Below, one piece after another: positions 23,366 through 31,568 of a DNA stretch of 64,000 nucleotides (position 1 is its first letter; each line of letters begins with the position of its first letter). The notes below the pieces were generated by a model. The model was not told where the DNA came from, ran no database searches, and saw only the letters and a list, made by a program, of their open reading frames with translations. The stretch comes from Betaproteobacteria bacterium (GTDB lineage: Bacteria; Pseudomonadota; Gammaproteobacteria; Burkholderiales; Rhodocyclaceae). The position numbers and the translations under genes were made by a program. The DNA lies in contig JADJXY010000001.1 in assembly GCA_016720065.1 (NCBI GenBank), forward strand, positions 460,001-524,000, read 5' to 3'.

Positions 23366-26300
23366 TTACCCGCCGTCTGCCTGGGCGGTCGGGTTTTCCA
23401 GCCAGCGCAGGACGGTGGCGAAGAGGAGGTCAGGGTCCACAGGCTTGGTGACGAAGTCGTCCATGCCCGCCGCCAGGCAGCGGGTGCGGTCATCGGCGAA
23501 GGCGTTGGCGGTCAGGGCCACGATGGGGGTCCTGTGCGGGGCCAGGGCGCGGATGCGGCGGGTGGCTTCCAGGCCGTCGAGGACGGGCATCTGCACGTCC
23601 ATGAGGACGAGGGCGTAGTGCCGGCTGCAAGCCAGTTCCACCGCCTGCTGCCCGTCGTGGGCAAGGTCGACTTCGAAGCCGACGATTTCGCCCAGCAATT
23701 CGCGGATGACTTCCCGGTTCATCCAGTCGTCTTCGACCACCAGGATGCGCGTGTCGGCGTGGGCGGCGCGCAGGCGGGCCTCGGTGTCAGAGGCGGGCAG
23801 GGCTTCCGGTGCCGGCCGGTCCGCTTTCCAGAATTCCAGGCGGAAGGTGAAGCGACTGCCCTGGTCCGGGGTGCTGCTGGCGACAATGTCGCCGCCCATG
23901 AGCCGTACCAGTTTCTGGCAGATGGTGAGACCGAGACCGGTTCCCCCGTACTTGCGGGTGGTGGAGCCGTCGGCCTGCTCGAAGGGATCGAAGATGCGCT
24001 GGACGACGTGTGGCGGCATGCCGATCCCCGTGTCCTCGACGGTGAAGACGATGGTCAGGCGTGCCGCCGTGGTCGCCGCAACGACCGCGCCGAGGGTGAT
24101 GTGGCCCTCATCGGTGAATTTGATCGCGTTGTTGATGAGGTTGATGAGTATCTGCTGCAGGCGCAGCGGATCCCCCAGCAGGACCGGCTCGCGGGCTTCG
24201 GGGGGCAGGTCGAAGGCGAGGTCCAGCCCCTTGGCGGCGGCCTTGTGGCCGAGGAGGGTTTCCAGATTGGAGGCCAGACCGCCCAGGGTGAAGGGGGCTT
24301 CCTCCAAGGTCATGCGGTCGGCGTCGATCTTGGACAGGTCGAGGATGTCGTTGAGCAGTTGCAGGAGATGGTTGGCGGAAGCCGTGATCGAGGCGAGCTT
24401 GCCCACCTGTCCCGGATCGGTGCTGGAACGGCTCAGGAGGTGGGTGAGGCCGATGATGGCGTTCATCGGCGTGCGCAACTCGTGGCTCATGTTGGCGAGG
24501 AAGGTGCTCTTGGCCCGGTTGGCACCCTCGGCGGCTTCCTTGGCGATGGACAGGGCGGCGGTCCGTTCCTGGACCAGGGCCTCCAGGTGGTGGCGATGCT
24601 TCTCCAGTTCCGCGTCGATGCGCTTGCGTTCGGTGATGTCCCGCGCCGAGCCGACGGTGCCGATGATGCGTCCCTCGGCATCGACGAAGGGGGCCTTGTG
24701 GACGTCCAGGATGAGATGCCGCCCGCGCACCGCGCCGAATTCCTCGAAGACCGAGGGCGTTCCCCGCTCCAGGGTGACGCTGTCCGAGTCCTGGCAGAGC
24801 TCGCCGAAAGTGTGCCAGCCGGGATCTTCCGGGTGGGCCTGCCGCTGGCGCAGGGCGAAATGGACATCGGTGCGGCCGACGGGTTCGTCGGTGGTGTCGG
24901 CGCACAGCAGTTGTTCGCACAGGGCCTTGTTGGCGAAGAGGTAGCGCTTCTCGGTGTCCTTGGCCCAGATCATGTCCGGGACGTTGTCGCACATCAGGCG
25001 CAGCAGGGTGGCGAGAGTTCGGGAATTCTCCTCGGCCTGACGCAGGGCGCCCTCGGCGGCGAGGCGCTCGCTGATGTCGATGGAAATGCCGCACAGGGCG
25101 TAGATGCCGCCGTCCGGGCGCCGCAGGGGAAGTTTGGTCGACAGGTAGGTGGCGGTCTGCCCGGTGGCGGGGACGGTGTTCTTCTCTTCGACGCGCAGCG
25201 TTTCGCCGCCGTCCAGGACGCGGCGGTCGTTGCGGCGGATGGCTGCGGCGGTTGGGGCGTCGAAGAAGGCTTCGTCGCCCTTGCCCACGATGGCGTCCAT
25301 ATCCGCCTGCCAGAGGTGGCGTACCGGCCGGTTGGCGAAGAGGTAGCGGCCTTCGATGTCCTTGAGGTAGATGTAGGCATCCACGTTGTCCAGGATGGTG
25401 AGCAGCTTCTGTTCGCTCACCCGCAGGGCCTCTTCGCTGCGCTTGCGCTCGGTGATGTCGGACCAGGTGGCGACGATGCGACGGTGGCCCCGCAGGTCGA
25501 TGGTCCTCAAGCTGAGGGACACGCTGCGGGAGGAGCCGTCGCGGTGGAGCATGCGGGTCTCCCGGTGGCGGATCGCCTCTCCGGAACGGCCGGGAAGGGA
25601 GGCCAGAAGGGCGTCCCCGCGGGCAAGGAGATCGGGCAGGCAAAGCTGGCCGAAATCTCCGCGGGCGTGTCCCAGGCCTTCCGCCGCGGCGTCGTTGAAT
25701 TCGACGAAGGCCAGGGATTCGGCGTCGAGGAGCGCGATGGCGTCGCTGGCCTGGGTGACGATGGTGCGGAAAATCTCCTCCTGCTCGGTGAGGGCGGCCT
25801 GGGTGCGCGCTTGCTGCGTGACGTCCCGGAAGCACCAGATGCGGCCCTTCTCGCCGGCGACGGACAGCGCCCGGGTGTAGCGCGCGAAGACGCGGCCGTC
25901 CTTGAAATGGAGGGTGTCCCGGGATTCGTCGTCGGTGCCGTAGAGCTTTCGCACCTGGGCGAGGAAGGCGTCCGGGTCGCTCAGTTGATCGAGCACATGG
26001 CTGAGCAGTGGCGCGTCCTGGCCGCTGGCGCCCAGTTCAGGCGGTACCCGCCACAGATCGAGAAAACGCCGGTTCATCGCCAGGACGCTGCCATCGGCGG
26101 CAACCATCAGCACCCCCTCGTCCGCCGCCTCCAGGGCGATGCGCAGGCGGCTTTCCGCCTGTTCCGCCCGGGCGGCCATCTGGAGGTGGGTGCGGCGGGC
26201 CAGGGCTTGCAGGGCCCGGCCCAGCAGCGCGACCCAGGTGGGGGCGACGATGGCCGTGGTAATGAAGCCGGCCAGGAGAAAATCGCCATCCACCCGGCCC

Positions 26301-26422
26301 CGCAGCCCCACGGAGAGCGCCGCCACGATGAGCAGGGCCTGGGACATGGCGATGGAGGAAACCGCCACGACGAGGCGCCAGCCTGTGAGGTGTTGCAGGA
26401 ACGAGACGGTCTTGGCGATCAC
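23366..26422 (-). CDS. Membrane-anchored multi-PAS hybrid sensor histidine kinase
   Basis: 1018 aa from GTG 26422, which has AGGGGA upstream; an earlier GTG at 26479 lacks one. Two TM helices near the N-terminus (residues about 15-75), a helical linker, then four PAS/PAC units (ALEAADEGVLMVAADGSVLAMN, QASDAIALLDAESLAFVEFN, LDNVDAYIYLKDIEGRYLFAN, CDNVPDMIWAKDTEKRYLFAN). The HisKA motif is FLANMSHELRTPMNAIIG; the HATPase has NLINNAIKFTDEG, DTGIGMPP and GTGLGLTI. The C-terminal receiver domain has LVVEDD, LMDVQMPVLDG (phospho-Asp) and VTKPVDPD. No HPt or output gene is adjacent, so the partner is unknown. Confidence 0.93.
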   Translation of the reverse strand: MIAKTVSFLQHLTGWRLVVAVSSIAMSQALLIVAALSVGLRGRVDGDFLLAGFITTAIVAPTWVALLGRALQALARRTHLQMAARAEQAESRLRIALEAADEGVLMVAADGSVLAMNRRFLDLWRVPPELGASGQDAPLLSHVLDQLSDPDAFLAQVRKLYGTDDESRDTLHFKDGRVFARYTRALSVAGEKGRIWCFRDVTQQARTQAALTEQEEIFRTIVTQASDAIALLDAESLAFVEFNDAAAEGLGHARGDFGQLCLPDLLARGDALLASLPGRSGEAIRHRETRMLHRDGSSRSVSLSLRTIDLRGHRRIVATWSDITERKRSEEALRVSEQKLLTILDNVDAYIYLKDIEGRYLFANRPVRHLWQADMDAIVGKGDEAFFDAPTAAAIRRNDRRVLDGGETLRVEEKNTVPATGQTATYLSTKLPLRRPDGGIYALCGISIDISERLAAEGALRQAEENSRTLATLLRLMCDNVPDMIWAKDTEKRYLFANKALCEQLLCADTTDEPVGRTDVHFALRQRQAHPEDPGWHTFGELCQDSDSVTLERGTPSVFEEFGAVRGRHLILDVHKAPFVDAEGRIIGTVGSARDITERKRIDAELEKHRHHLEALVQERTAALSIAKEAAEGANRAKSTFLANMSHELRTPMNAIIGLTHLLSRSSTDPGQVGKLASITASANHLLQLLNDILDLSKIDADRMTLEEAPFTLGGLASNLETLLGHKAAAKGLDLAFDLPPEAREPVLLGDPLRLQQILINLINNAIKFTDEGHITLGAVVAATTAARLTIVFTVEDTGIGMPPHVVQRIFDPFEQADGSTTRKYGGTGLGLTICQKLVRLMGGDIVASSTPDQGSRFTFRLEFWKADRPAPEALPASDTEARLRAAHADTRILVVEDDWMNREVIRELLGEIVGFEVDLAHDGQQAVELACSRHYALVLMDVQMPVLDGLEATRRIRALAPHRTPIVALTANAFADDRTRCLAAGMDDFVTKPVDPDLLFATVLRWLENPTAQADGG

Positions 26423-26555
26423 GGAATTCCCCTGGGGGCCGGGCGACGCCGATCCTTGGTCGGGCGTCTGGTTGCACACCCCGGGATTCTAGTGCGAAAG
26501 AAGCACAGCGTCTCTGCGCCCCTCCCTGGCGCGGGGGGTTTGCCGCCGCAGCGGT

Positions 26556-27419
26556 TTAGAGCGCGCTTGCGGCGAAGGTGTTGCACTGGTTCATGTCGCC
26601 GCTGTCGAAGCCGCGGCGGAACCAGCGCACGCGCTGGGCCGAGGTGCCGTGGGTGAAGCTTTCCGGGACGATATGGCCGCGGGACTGCTGTTGCAGGCGG
26701 TCATCCCCGATGGCGGTGGCGGCGGTGAGGGCTTCTTCCAGGTCGCCGGGTTCGAGGACGTCCTTCATGGTCGCGGTGCGCTTGCCCCAGACGCCGGCCA
26801 GACAGTCGGCCTGGAGTTCCAGGCGCACCGAGAGGGCGTTGCCCTCGGCTTCCCGGGAGCGCTGGCGCGCTTCCTGCACCTTGGCGGAAATGCCCAGCAG
26901 GTTCTGCACGTGGTGGCCCACTTCATGGGCGATGACGTAAGCCTGGGCGAAGTCGCCGGGGGCCCGGAAGCGCTCTTTTAGGTCGCGGAAAAAGGCGAGG
27001 TCGATATAGACCTTGTGGTCGCCCGGGCAGTAGAAGGGCCCCATGGCCGACTGGCCGGTGCCGCAGGCGGTGGGGGTGGAGCCGGTGAACAGCACCAGTT
27101 TGGGGTCTTCGTAACGGCGGCCGGAAGACTGGAAGATGTCGTGCCAGACGTCTTCCGTCGAGGCGAGGACGCGGGACACGAAACGGGCCATGGGGTCGTC
27201 GGCCGGCGGGCGCTGGGCCGGGGCTTCCTGGCGGGCGCTGGGAACCTGCTCCACCAGGCCCAGGAGGGTCATGGGGTTGATGCCGGTGAAGTAGCTCACG
27301 ACCAGGGCGAGAACGACGCCCCCGAGGCCCAGGCGGCCACCCGCCAGGCCGCCGCGGCCGCCGCCGCTGCCGCGGCGGTCCTCGACGTTGTCGCTTTCTC
27401 TTTGGTCTTCCAGGCGCAT
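26556..27419 (-). CDS. ypfJ: YpfJ-type neutral zinc metallopeptidase
   Basis: 287 aa. One N-terminal TM helix (GRLGLGGVVLALVVSYFTGI), then the peptidase with YVIAHEVGHHVQNLLG (HExxH zinc motif), FCPGDHKVYID-like FYCPGDHKVYIDLAFF, and LQADCLAGVWG (third ligand region). The end SFTHGTSAQRVRWFRRGFDSGDMNQCNTF is strongly conserved in the family. Substrate unknown. Confidence 0.94.
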   Translation of the reverse strand: MRLEDQRESDNVEDRRGSGGGRGGLAGGRLGLGGVVLALVVSYFTGINPMTLLGLVEQVPSARQEAPAQRPPADDPMARFVSRVLASTEDVWHDIFQSSGRRYEDPKLVLFTGSTPTACGTGQSAMGPFYCPGDHKVYIDLAFFRDLKERFRAPGDFAQAYVIAHEVGHHVQNLLGISAKVQEARQRSREAEGNALSVRLELQADCLAGVWGKRTATMKDVLEPGDLEEALTAATAIGDDRLQQQSRGHIVPESFTHGTSAQRVRWFRRGFDSGDMNQCNTFAASAL

Positions 27420-27473
27420 GGCGCGCTCCTCAAGGGAAAAGACGCGGGGCGTCTTTGGTCATCAGTCAGACAA

Positions 27474-27496
27474 GTTCAGTTCTGTTCGGCACGCCT
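27474..27496 (-). repeat. Short motif shared with 19576-19598
   Basis: On the minus strand GGCGTGCCGAACAG, two different bases, then CTGAAC, matching the element in the gap before the MFS gene. It lies between pyrF and ypfJ, about 55 bases before the ypfJ start. Confidence 0.35.
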
Positions 27497-27574
27497 CGGC
27501 ATCGACGCAGCCCAAATCAACGGACTGCGGGTGCCTTCCTGCCGCCCCCGGCGCATGGCCGTCGGGCTCGCCTT

Positions 27575-28399
27575 TCAGCGGTAGCGATTGATGGCATCCC
27601 GCGTTTCCCGTGCGGCCGCCCTGGCGGCACTGGCGAAATCCTCGCCCTGGCCCGCGTAGAGAATGGCGCGGGAGGAGTTGATCATCAATCCGGTGCCGGC
27701 GGCGCTGCGGCCGGCCTGGACGGTGGCTTCGACGTCGCCGCCCTGGGCGCCGATGCCCGGTACCAGCAGCGGAAGGTCGCCGGTGATCTGGCGCACCCGG
27801 GCGATTTCGGCCGGGAAGGTGGCCCCCACCACCAGAGCGCACTGGCCGGTGCTGTTCCATTCCCTGGCCACCAGGCGGGCGACGCGCTCATAGAGGCGCT
27901 CCGGGGCGGCGGGGCCGCCCACGTCGAGAAATTGCAGGTCGCTGCCGCCCGGGTTGGAGGTGCGGCAGAGCAGGATCACGCCCTTCTCCGGGTAGGCCAG
28001 ATAGGGCTCGACCGAGTCGCGGCCCATATAGGGATTGACCGTGATGGCATCGGCCCGGAAACGCTCGAAGGCTTCCACCGCGTACTGCTCGGCGGTGGAG
28101 CCGATGTCGCCGCGCTTGGCATCGAGGATGACCGGAATGCCGGGGTGCTTCGCGTGCAGGTGGGCGATGAGGGCCTCGAGTTGATCCTCGGCCCGGCGGG
28201 CCGCGAAGTAGGCGATCTGGGGCTTGAAACAGCACACCAGATCGGCCGTGGCGTCGGCGATGGCGGCGCAGAAGGTGAAAATGGCGTCGTCGCGGCCCTT
28301 GAGGTGGGCGGGGAACCTGGCGGGATCGGGGTCCAGGCCGACGCAGAGCAGGGAATCGTTTTTTTCCCAGGCCGCGGCCAGTTGGGCGGTGAAGGTCAT
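27575..28399 (-). CDS. pyrF: Orotidine 5'-phosphate decarboxylase (class 2)
   Basis: 274 aa, last step of UMP synthesis. Class-2 signature VILDAKRGDIGSTAEQY with the catalytic Lys-Asp cluster; SLLCVGLDPDPARFP near the N-terminus, TVNPYMGRDSVEPY, and GATFPAEIARVRQ. Full length. The next gene downstream on this strand (ypfJ) is 155 bases away. Confidence 0.96.
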   Translation of the reverse strand: MTFTAQLAAAWEKNDSLLCVGLDPDPARFPAHLKGRDDAIFTFCAAIADATADLVCCFKPQIAYFAARRAEDQLEALIAHLHAKHPGIPVILDAKRGDIGSTAEQYAVEAFERFRADAITVNPYMGRDSVEPYLAYPEKGVILLCRTSNPGGSDLQFLDVGGPAAPERLYERVARLVAREWNSTGQCALVVGATFPAEIARVRQITGDLPLLVPGIGAQGGDVEATVQAGRSAAGTGLMINSSRAILYAGQGEDFASAARAAARETRDAINRYR

Positions 28400-28537
28400 G
28401 GTGGGGTGTAAGGAAGGAGCTGGAAATCCGCTCCGACTATACCGGCAAGCCTGGGCTGCGCCAATGCCGGAAGACGAAGGAGGTGTGCCGCGGGAGGCTC
28501 GCCGGGGCGCGGCCAGGCAGCGCCCCGTGGGCGCGGG

Positions 28538-28972
28538 TCAGCGCAGGCTGCGCAGGGTTTTCAGGGTTCCCTCGCGCATGGCGGCGATCTCGCCGGAAAT
28601 GGTTTTGTTGGCCGCTTCGTCATCGTCCAGGCGCTCCACGTGGGCCGCCCAGGACTCCTTCAGGCGCAGCGACTGGGCCTCCAGGTCGGGGGAGGTCAGG
28701 CGGGCCAGGTCGCAGATGAAGATGACCCGCGTCCAGCCGGCGATGGGGTCGCCCTTGTCGTGATCGTTGCCGTAGGTGATGTGGTCGGTGAGGAGTTGCA
28801 GGGCGGCAAGTTCCTGCAGGGCGGCGAAGCCGGCGGCCCGCTGATTGCGGTTGATCTCCGTGGCGTCGTTGCGCCAGGTGTTGTAGGAGAGGCTGGCGAG
28901 GGCGATCAGCACGCTGATGATGGCCAGGAGGTTGCTGCGTAGGAGGCTCAAGAGGGAAATCTTCCAGGCCAT
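28538..28972 (-). CDS. Small membrane-anchored protein of unknown function
   Basis: 144 aa from ATG 28972 with GGAGA upstream. One N-terminal TM helix (SNLLAIISVLIALASLSYNTW), then a helical cytoplasmic or periplasmic domain: RNDATEINRNQRAAGFAALQELAALQLL, IFICDLARL, and ERLDDDEAANKTISGEIAAMREGTLK. The Tyr-Asn-Thr-Trp-Arg region followed by a helical bundle is seen in many uncharacterised proteobacterial proteins. The candidate small RNA and its terminator lie 70-125 bases upstream on the same strand. Confidence 0.65.
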   Translation of the reverse strand: MAWKISLLSLLRSNLLAIISVLIALASLSYNTWRNDATEINRNQRAAGFAALQELAALQLLTDHITYGNDHDKGDPIAGWTRVIFICDLARLTSPDLEAQSLRLKESWAAHVERLDDDEAANKTISGEIAAMREGTLKTLRSLR

Positions 28973-29041
28973 GGCGGTCTCCGGTTGCGGCGTGCGGGGA
29001 CTATACCGGCGGATTCCGGCGGCGGGAAGCCGGCCGCCGGA

Positions 29042-29098
29042 CAAAAAAAACCCGCCGGTGGGGCGGGTTTAACCATTCCTGAAGGAGTGGAGGAGACG
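29042..29098 (-). ncRNA. Candidate small RNA or attenuated leader with anti-SD stretch
   Basis: Read on the minus strand, a promoter (29104-29132) would start a transcript near 29098. The RNA begins CGUCUCCUCC, then forms hairpin 1 (CCACUCC, loop UUCA, GGAAUGG, one mismatch, 29075-29092), then an A/U link, then a terminator hairpin ACCCGCC / GGCGGGU followed by eight U. Total about 57 nt. The UCUCCUCC stretch is complementary to Shine-Dalgarno sequences, as in several anti-SD small RNAs. It contains no ORF of note. Alternatives: 3' terminator of the Do protease gene 107 bases upstream, or an attenuator in front of the membrane protein gene at 28972. Confidence 0.55.
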
Positions 29099-29103
29099 GG
29101 TGA

Positions 29104-29135
29104 ATTATGCCCCGTCTTTTGCTGCACTGCAACAA
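29104..29135 (-). promoter_or_regulatory. Promoter of the candidate sRNA with PhaR-like operator
   Basis: TTGCAG (29132-29127) and CATAAT (29109-29104) with a 17-base spacer on the minus strand. Overlapping the -35 box is the near-perfect palindrome TTGcTGCA-c-TGCAaCAA (29119-29135, plus strand; 7 of 8 pairs match). The core TGCAcTGCA is identical to that in the operator at 41026-41040 beside the phasin promoter. Confidence 0.6.
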
Positions 29136-29204
29136 AAATATTTCACGGTTGGCAAAGAATCGTTGTTCTGCATGGCAAATACGGTATTGTGCCGCCGCAC
29201 CAGG

Positions 29205-30692
29205 CTAGCCCAGATCAACGGGGACGAAGAGGCGGGCCTCCCCGCGCTCGACGAGCAGGGCGGCCCGCTTGCCGGCCTTGCCCACCAGGTCCTTCAGGTG
29301 CTCCGGGCTGCTCACGGCCTTGCCATCGAGCGAGACGATGATGTCGCCGGGGCGCAGGCCCGCCCGGGCGGCGGCGCCGCGGACTTCCTGGACGACAGCG
29401 CCTCCCTTGATTTCGGCGCGCCGGGCTTCTTCCGGCGTGAGGGCGCGGGCGGCCACGCCCAGGCGCCCGCCGGCGGGGCCGGCCGCCGGCTCGGACGCGG
29501 CGAGCCTGTCGTCCTCGAACTTGCCCACCTGGACGTCCACACTACGGCTCCCGCCCTGGCGCCATATCTCGAGGCGGGCGGAACTGCCCGGCGGCAGCGC
29601 CGCCACGGTGGCGGGCAGTTCCACCGAACTGCCGATGGCCTTGCCGTCGACGGACAGGATGACGTCGCCGGGTTCCAGACCGGCCCGGGCGGCGGGGCCG
29701 CCCTTTTCCACCGCGCTCACCAGGGCGCCGGCCGGGCGCTTGAGGCCGAAGGATTCGGCGAGGGGCTGATCGACCTCCTGGATGGTGATGCCGAGGCGAC
29801 CCCGCTGCACCTTGCCGTAGGCGACGATCTGGCGTTCCACGTTCATGGCCAGTTCGATGGGAATGGCGAAGGAGAGGCCCTGGTAGCCGCCACTCCTGGA
29901 AAAGATTTGCGAATTGATGCCGATGACTTCCCCGGCCATGTTGAACAGCGGGCCGCCCGAGTTGCCCGGATTGACCGCCACGTCGGTCTGGATGAAGGGC
30001 ACGTAGCTGCCGTCGGGCAGGGCGCGGGACTTGGCCGAGACGATGCCGGCGCTGGCGCTGTTTTCGAAGCCGAAGGGCGATCCGATGGCCAGGACCCATT
30101 CGCCGACCCGGGTGGCGTTGGCGCTGCCGATGCGCACGGCAGGCAGGCCCTTGGCGTCGATCTTGAGCACGGCGACGTCGCTCGCCTTGTCCAGGCCCAG
30201 CACCCGGGCCTTGAATTCGCGCCGGTCGGTGAGCTTGACCACCACTTCCTCGGCGCCTTCCACCACATGGGCGTTGGTCAGGATGGTGCCGTCGGCGCTG
30301 ACGATGAAGCCCGAACCCTGGCCGCGCACCGGCACCTTGGCGCCGGGCTGGGGCTGGCCGCGGAAGTGGCGGAAGAATTCGTAGAAGGGGTCGTCCGGTT
30401 CGAGCGGTGAGAACTCCGGGCCGTTGGCGGTGCGGCGCGTTCCGGAGACGCCGATATTGACCACGGCGGGTCCGTTGGCGGCGACGATGGCGCTCATGTC
30501 GGGAACGGCGCCGGGAAGGGTTCCGGAAAGGGCTGGCAGGGGCGCCGCAGGGGCGGGGGCGAGGGCGGGGGTCGGCGCGGAGGCCGCATGGGCGTCCGCG
30601 ATGCCGGCAAGATGGCTGGCGGAGTAGGCGCCGGTGAGGGCCGAGGCGATGGCCACGGTGGCAACGGTCAATTTGAGGCGAAGGGGCGTCAT
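29205..30692 (-). CDS. Do family serine endopeptidase (DegP/DegQ/MucD type)
   Basis: 495 aa periplasmic protease-chaperone. N-terminal hydrophobic signal (LKLTVATVAIASALTGAYS). Trypsin-like domain: ILTNAHVVEGAEEVVV (His), DVAVLKIDAK (Asp), VNPGNSGGPLFN (Ser). Two PDZ domains follow (GITIQEVDQPLAESFGLKRPAGALVS and RRAEIKGGAVVQEVRGAAARAGLRPGDII). Triad intact, two PDZs as in DegP/DegQ. It degrades or holds misfolded envelope proteins. Confidence 0.94.
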   Translation of the reverse strand: MTPLRLKLTVATVAIASALTGAYSASHLAGIADAHAASAPTPALAPAPAAPLPALSGTLPGAVPDMSAIVAANGPAVVNIGVSGTRRTANGPEFSPLEPDDPFYEFFRHFRGQPQPGAKVPVRGQGSGFIVSADGTILTNAHVVEGAEEVVVKLTDRREFKARVLGLDKASDVAVLKIDAKGLPAVRIGSANATRVGEWVLAIGSPFGFENSASAGIVSAKSRALPDGSYVPFIQTDVAVNPGNSGGPLFNMAGEVIGINSQIFSRSGGYQGLSFAIPIELAMNVERQIVAYGKVQRGRLGITIQEVDQPLAESFGLKRPAGALVSAVEKGGPAARAGLEPGDVILSVDGKAIGSSVELPATVAALPPGSSARLEIWRQGGSRSVDVQVGKFEDDRLAASEPAAGPAGGRLGVAARALTPEEARRAEIKGGAVVQEVRGAAARAGLRPGDIIVSLDGKAVSSPEHLKDLVGKAGKRAALLVERGEARLFVPVDLG

Positions 30693-30881
30693 GGTTTTGT
30701 TTCCTCGCAGGCAAGGGGGCAGTTCAGGGGGCGGCGGGCCCTGGCGGCCCGCATCCCGAGGCAGCCGAAGCCGCTGCGGGACGAGGAAAAGATAGATTTC
30801 CCCCGCGGCGCCTTCAACCCGGGAAATGCAAGCGAGTGTTGCAAAACGTAGCGCCGGCCCGGCGCAAGGGCATGCCTGCGA

Positions 30882-31082
30882 TCAGACGATGGTCTTGCCC
30901 TGCCGCAGACGTTCCCGCCGCTCGCGGTTTTCCGCGGTCTCGGTCAGGAGGGTGAATTCCCGGGCCGCTTCGACCCATTCGAGCCTTTGCAGCGGGGTGA
31001 GCCGGGCGAAGGCCGCCAGTTGCTCTTCGCTGACTGTGTAGTGGTAGCCGCCGCGGCAGTCCGTTGCATCAGGGGCGGTCAC
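30882..31082 (-). CDS. Small protein paired with a nucleotidyltransferase
   Basis: 66 aa: YTVSEEQLAAFARLTPLQRLEWVEAAREFT then a basic tail ETAENRERRERLRQGK. It overlaps the upstream nucleotidyltransferase gene by 14 bases, so they are co-translated. The mostly helical, charged protein resembles small partners seen next to such enzymes. The pair could be a toxin-antitoxin unit; which is which cannot be told. Confidence 0.65.
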   Translation of the reverse strand: MTAPDATDCRGGYHYTVSEEQLAAFARLTPLQRLEWVEAAREFTLLTETAENRERRERLRQGKTIV

Positions 31083-31560
31083 GCAGTTGCTCCAGGTGAT
31101 TGATGTCGCTCTCGTCCTGAGCGCGACCGGTGCCGCTCTTCAAGGCGATCATGTCTTCTATGGAGGCCACACGAAGGGGGACGCCATTCAGATCGGCGAG
31201 CTTCGCCCTGGCAAGGGCCGCGGGCAAATCGATAGGCGGGGCGATCAGGACGTCGACCATCAGGGGCACGCGAGCGGAGCGATTCTGTAGGCCGAGGGCG
31301 ATCATGCGCTTCTCTTCGGCCCATTGGCGGCGCATGGCTGGATCCTTTAGTGCCGCCAGGGGGACTGGAACGACCGGCTCCAGGCCTTGCGAAACGGCGC
31401 AGGCGATGAAGCGGTCGAGGTTGGCCTCGTCCAGCGCCAGAACGACGTCGATATCCAGGGTCATGCGGGGAACGCCATGGATGTTCATGGCCAGACCGCC
31501 CACTAGAAGGTAATTGACGCCATGGGCATCGAGTGCGCGGAAGAGGTCCAGGTAAAGCAT
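31069..31560 (-). CDS. Nucleotidyltransferase (AbiEii/DUF6036-like)
   Basis: 163 aa: YLLVGGLAMNIHGVPRMTLDIDVVLAL carries the GG...T-DIDV motif with the DxD metal ligands about residue 35-39, as in nucleotidyltransferases of the AbiEii and related groups. Later VDVLIAPPIDLPAAL and LRVASIEDMIALKSGTGRAQDESDINHLEQL are conserved in the family (Lys and Asp-rich C-terminus). Together with the 66-aa protein it looks like a two-gene defence or toxin-antitoxin module between glnS and the Do protease. Confidence 0.8.
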   Translation of the reverse strand: MLYLDLFRALDAHGVNYLLVGGLAMNIHGVPRMTLDIDVVLALDEANLDRFIACAVSQGLEPVVPVPLAALKDPAMRRQWAEEKRMIALGLQNRSARVPLMVDVLIAPPIDLPAALARAKLADLNGVPLRVASIEDMIALKSGTGRAQDESDINHLEQLRDRP

Positions 31561-31568
31561 CGCTTTGC

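Noticed and set aside
23195..26656. Plus-strand 1153-codon frame opposite the hybrid kinase
   Set aside because: Composition is Gly/Ala/Asp/Val-rich as in antisense shadows, with no domain; the minus frame has complete kinase motifs.
29100..29230. Small plus-strand gene starting near 29100
   Set aside because: The frame continues as the antisense of the Do protease and has no clear ribosome site at the right distance.
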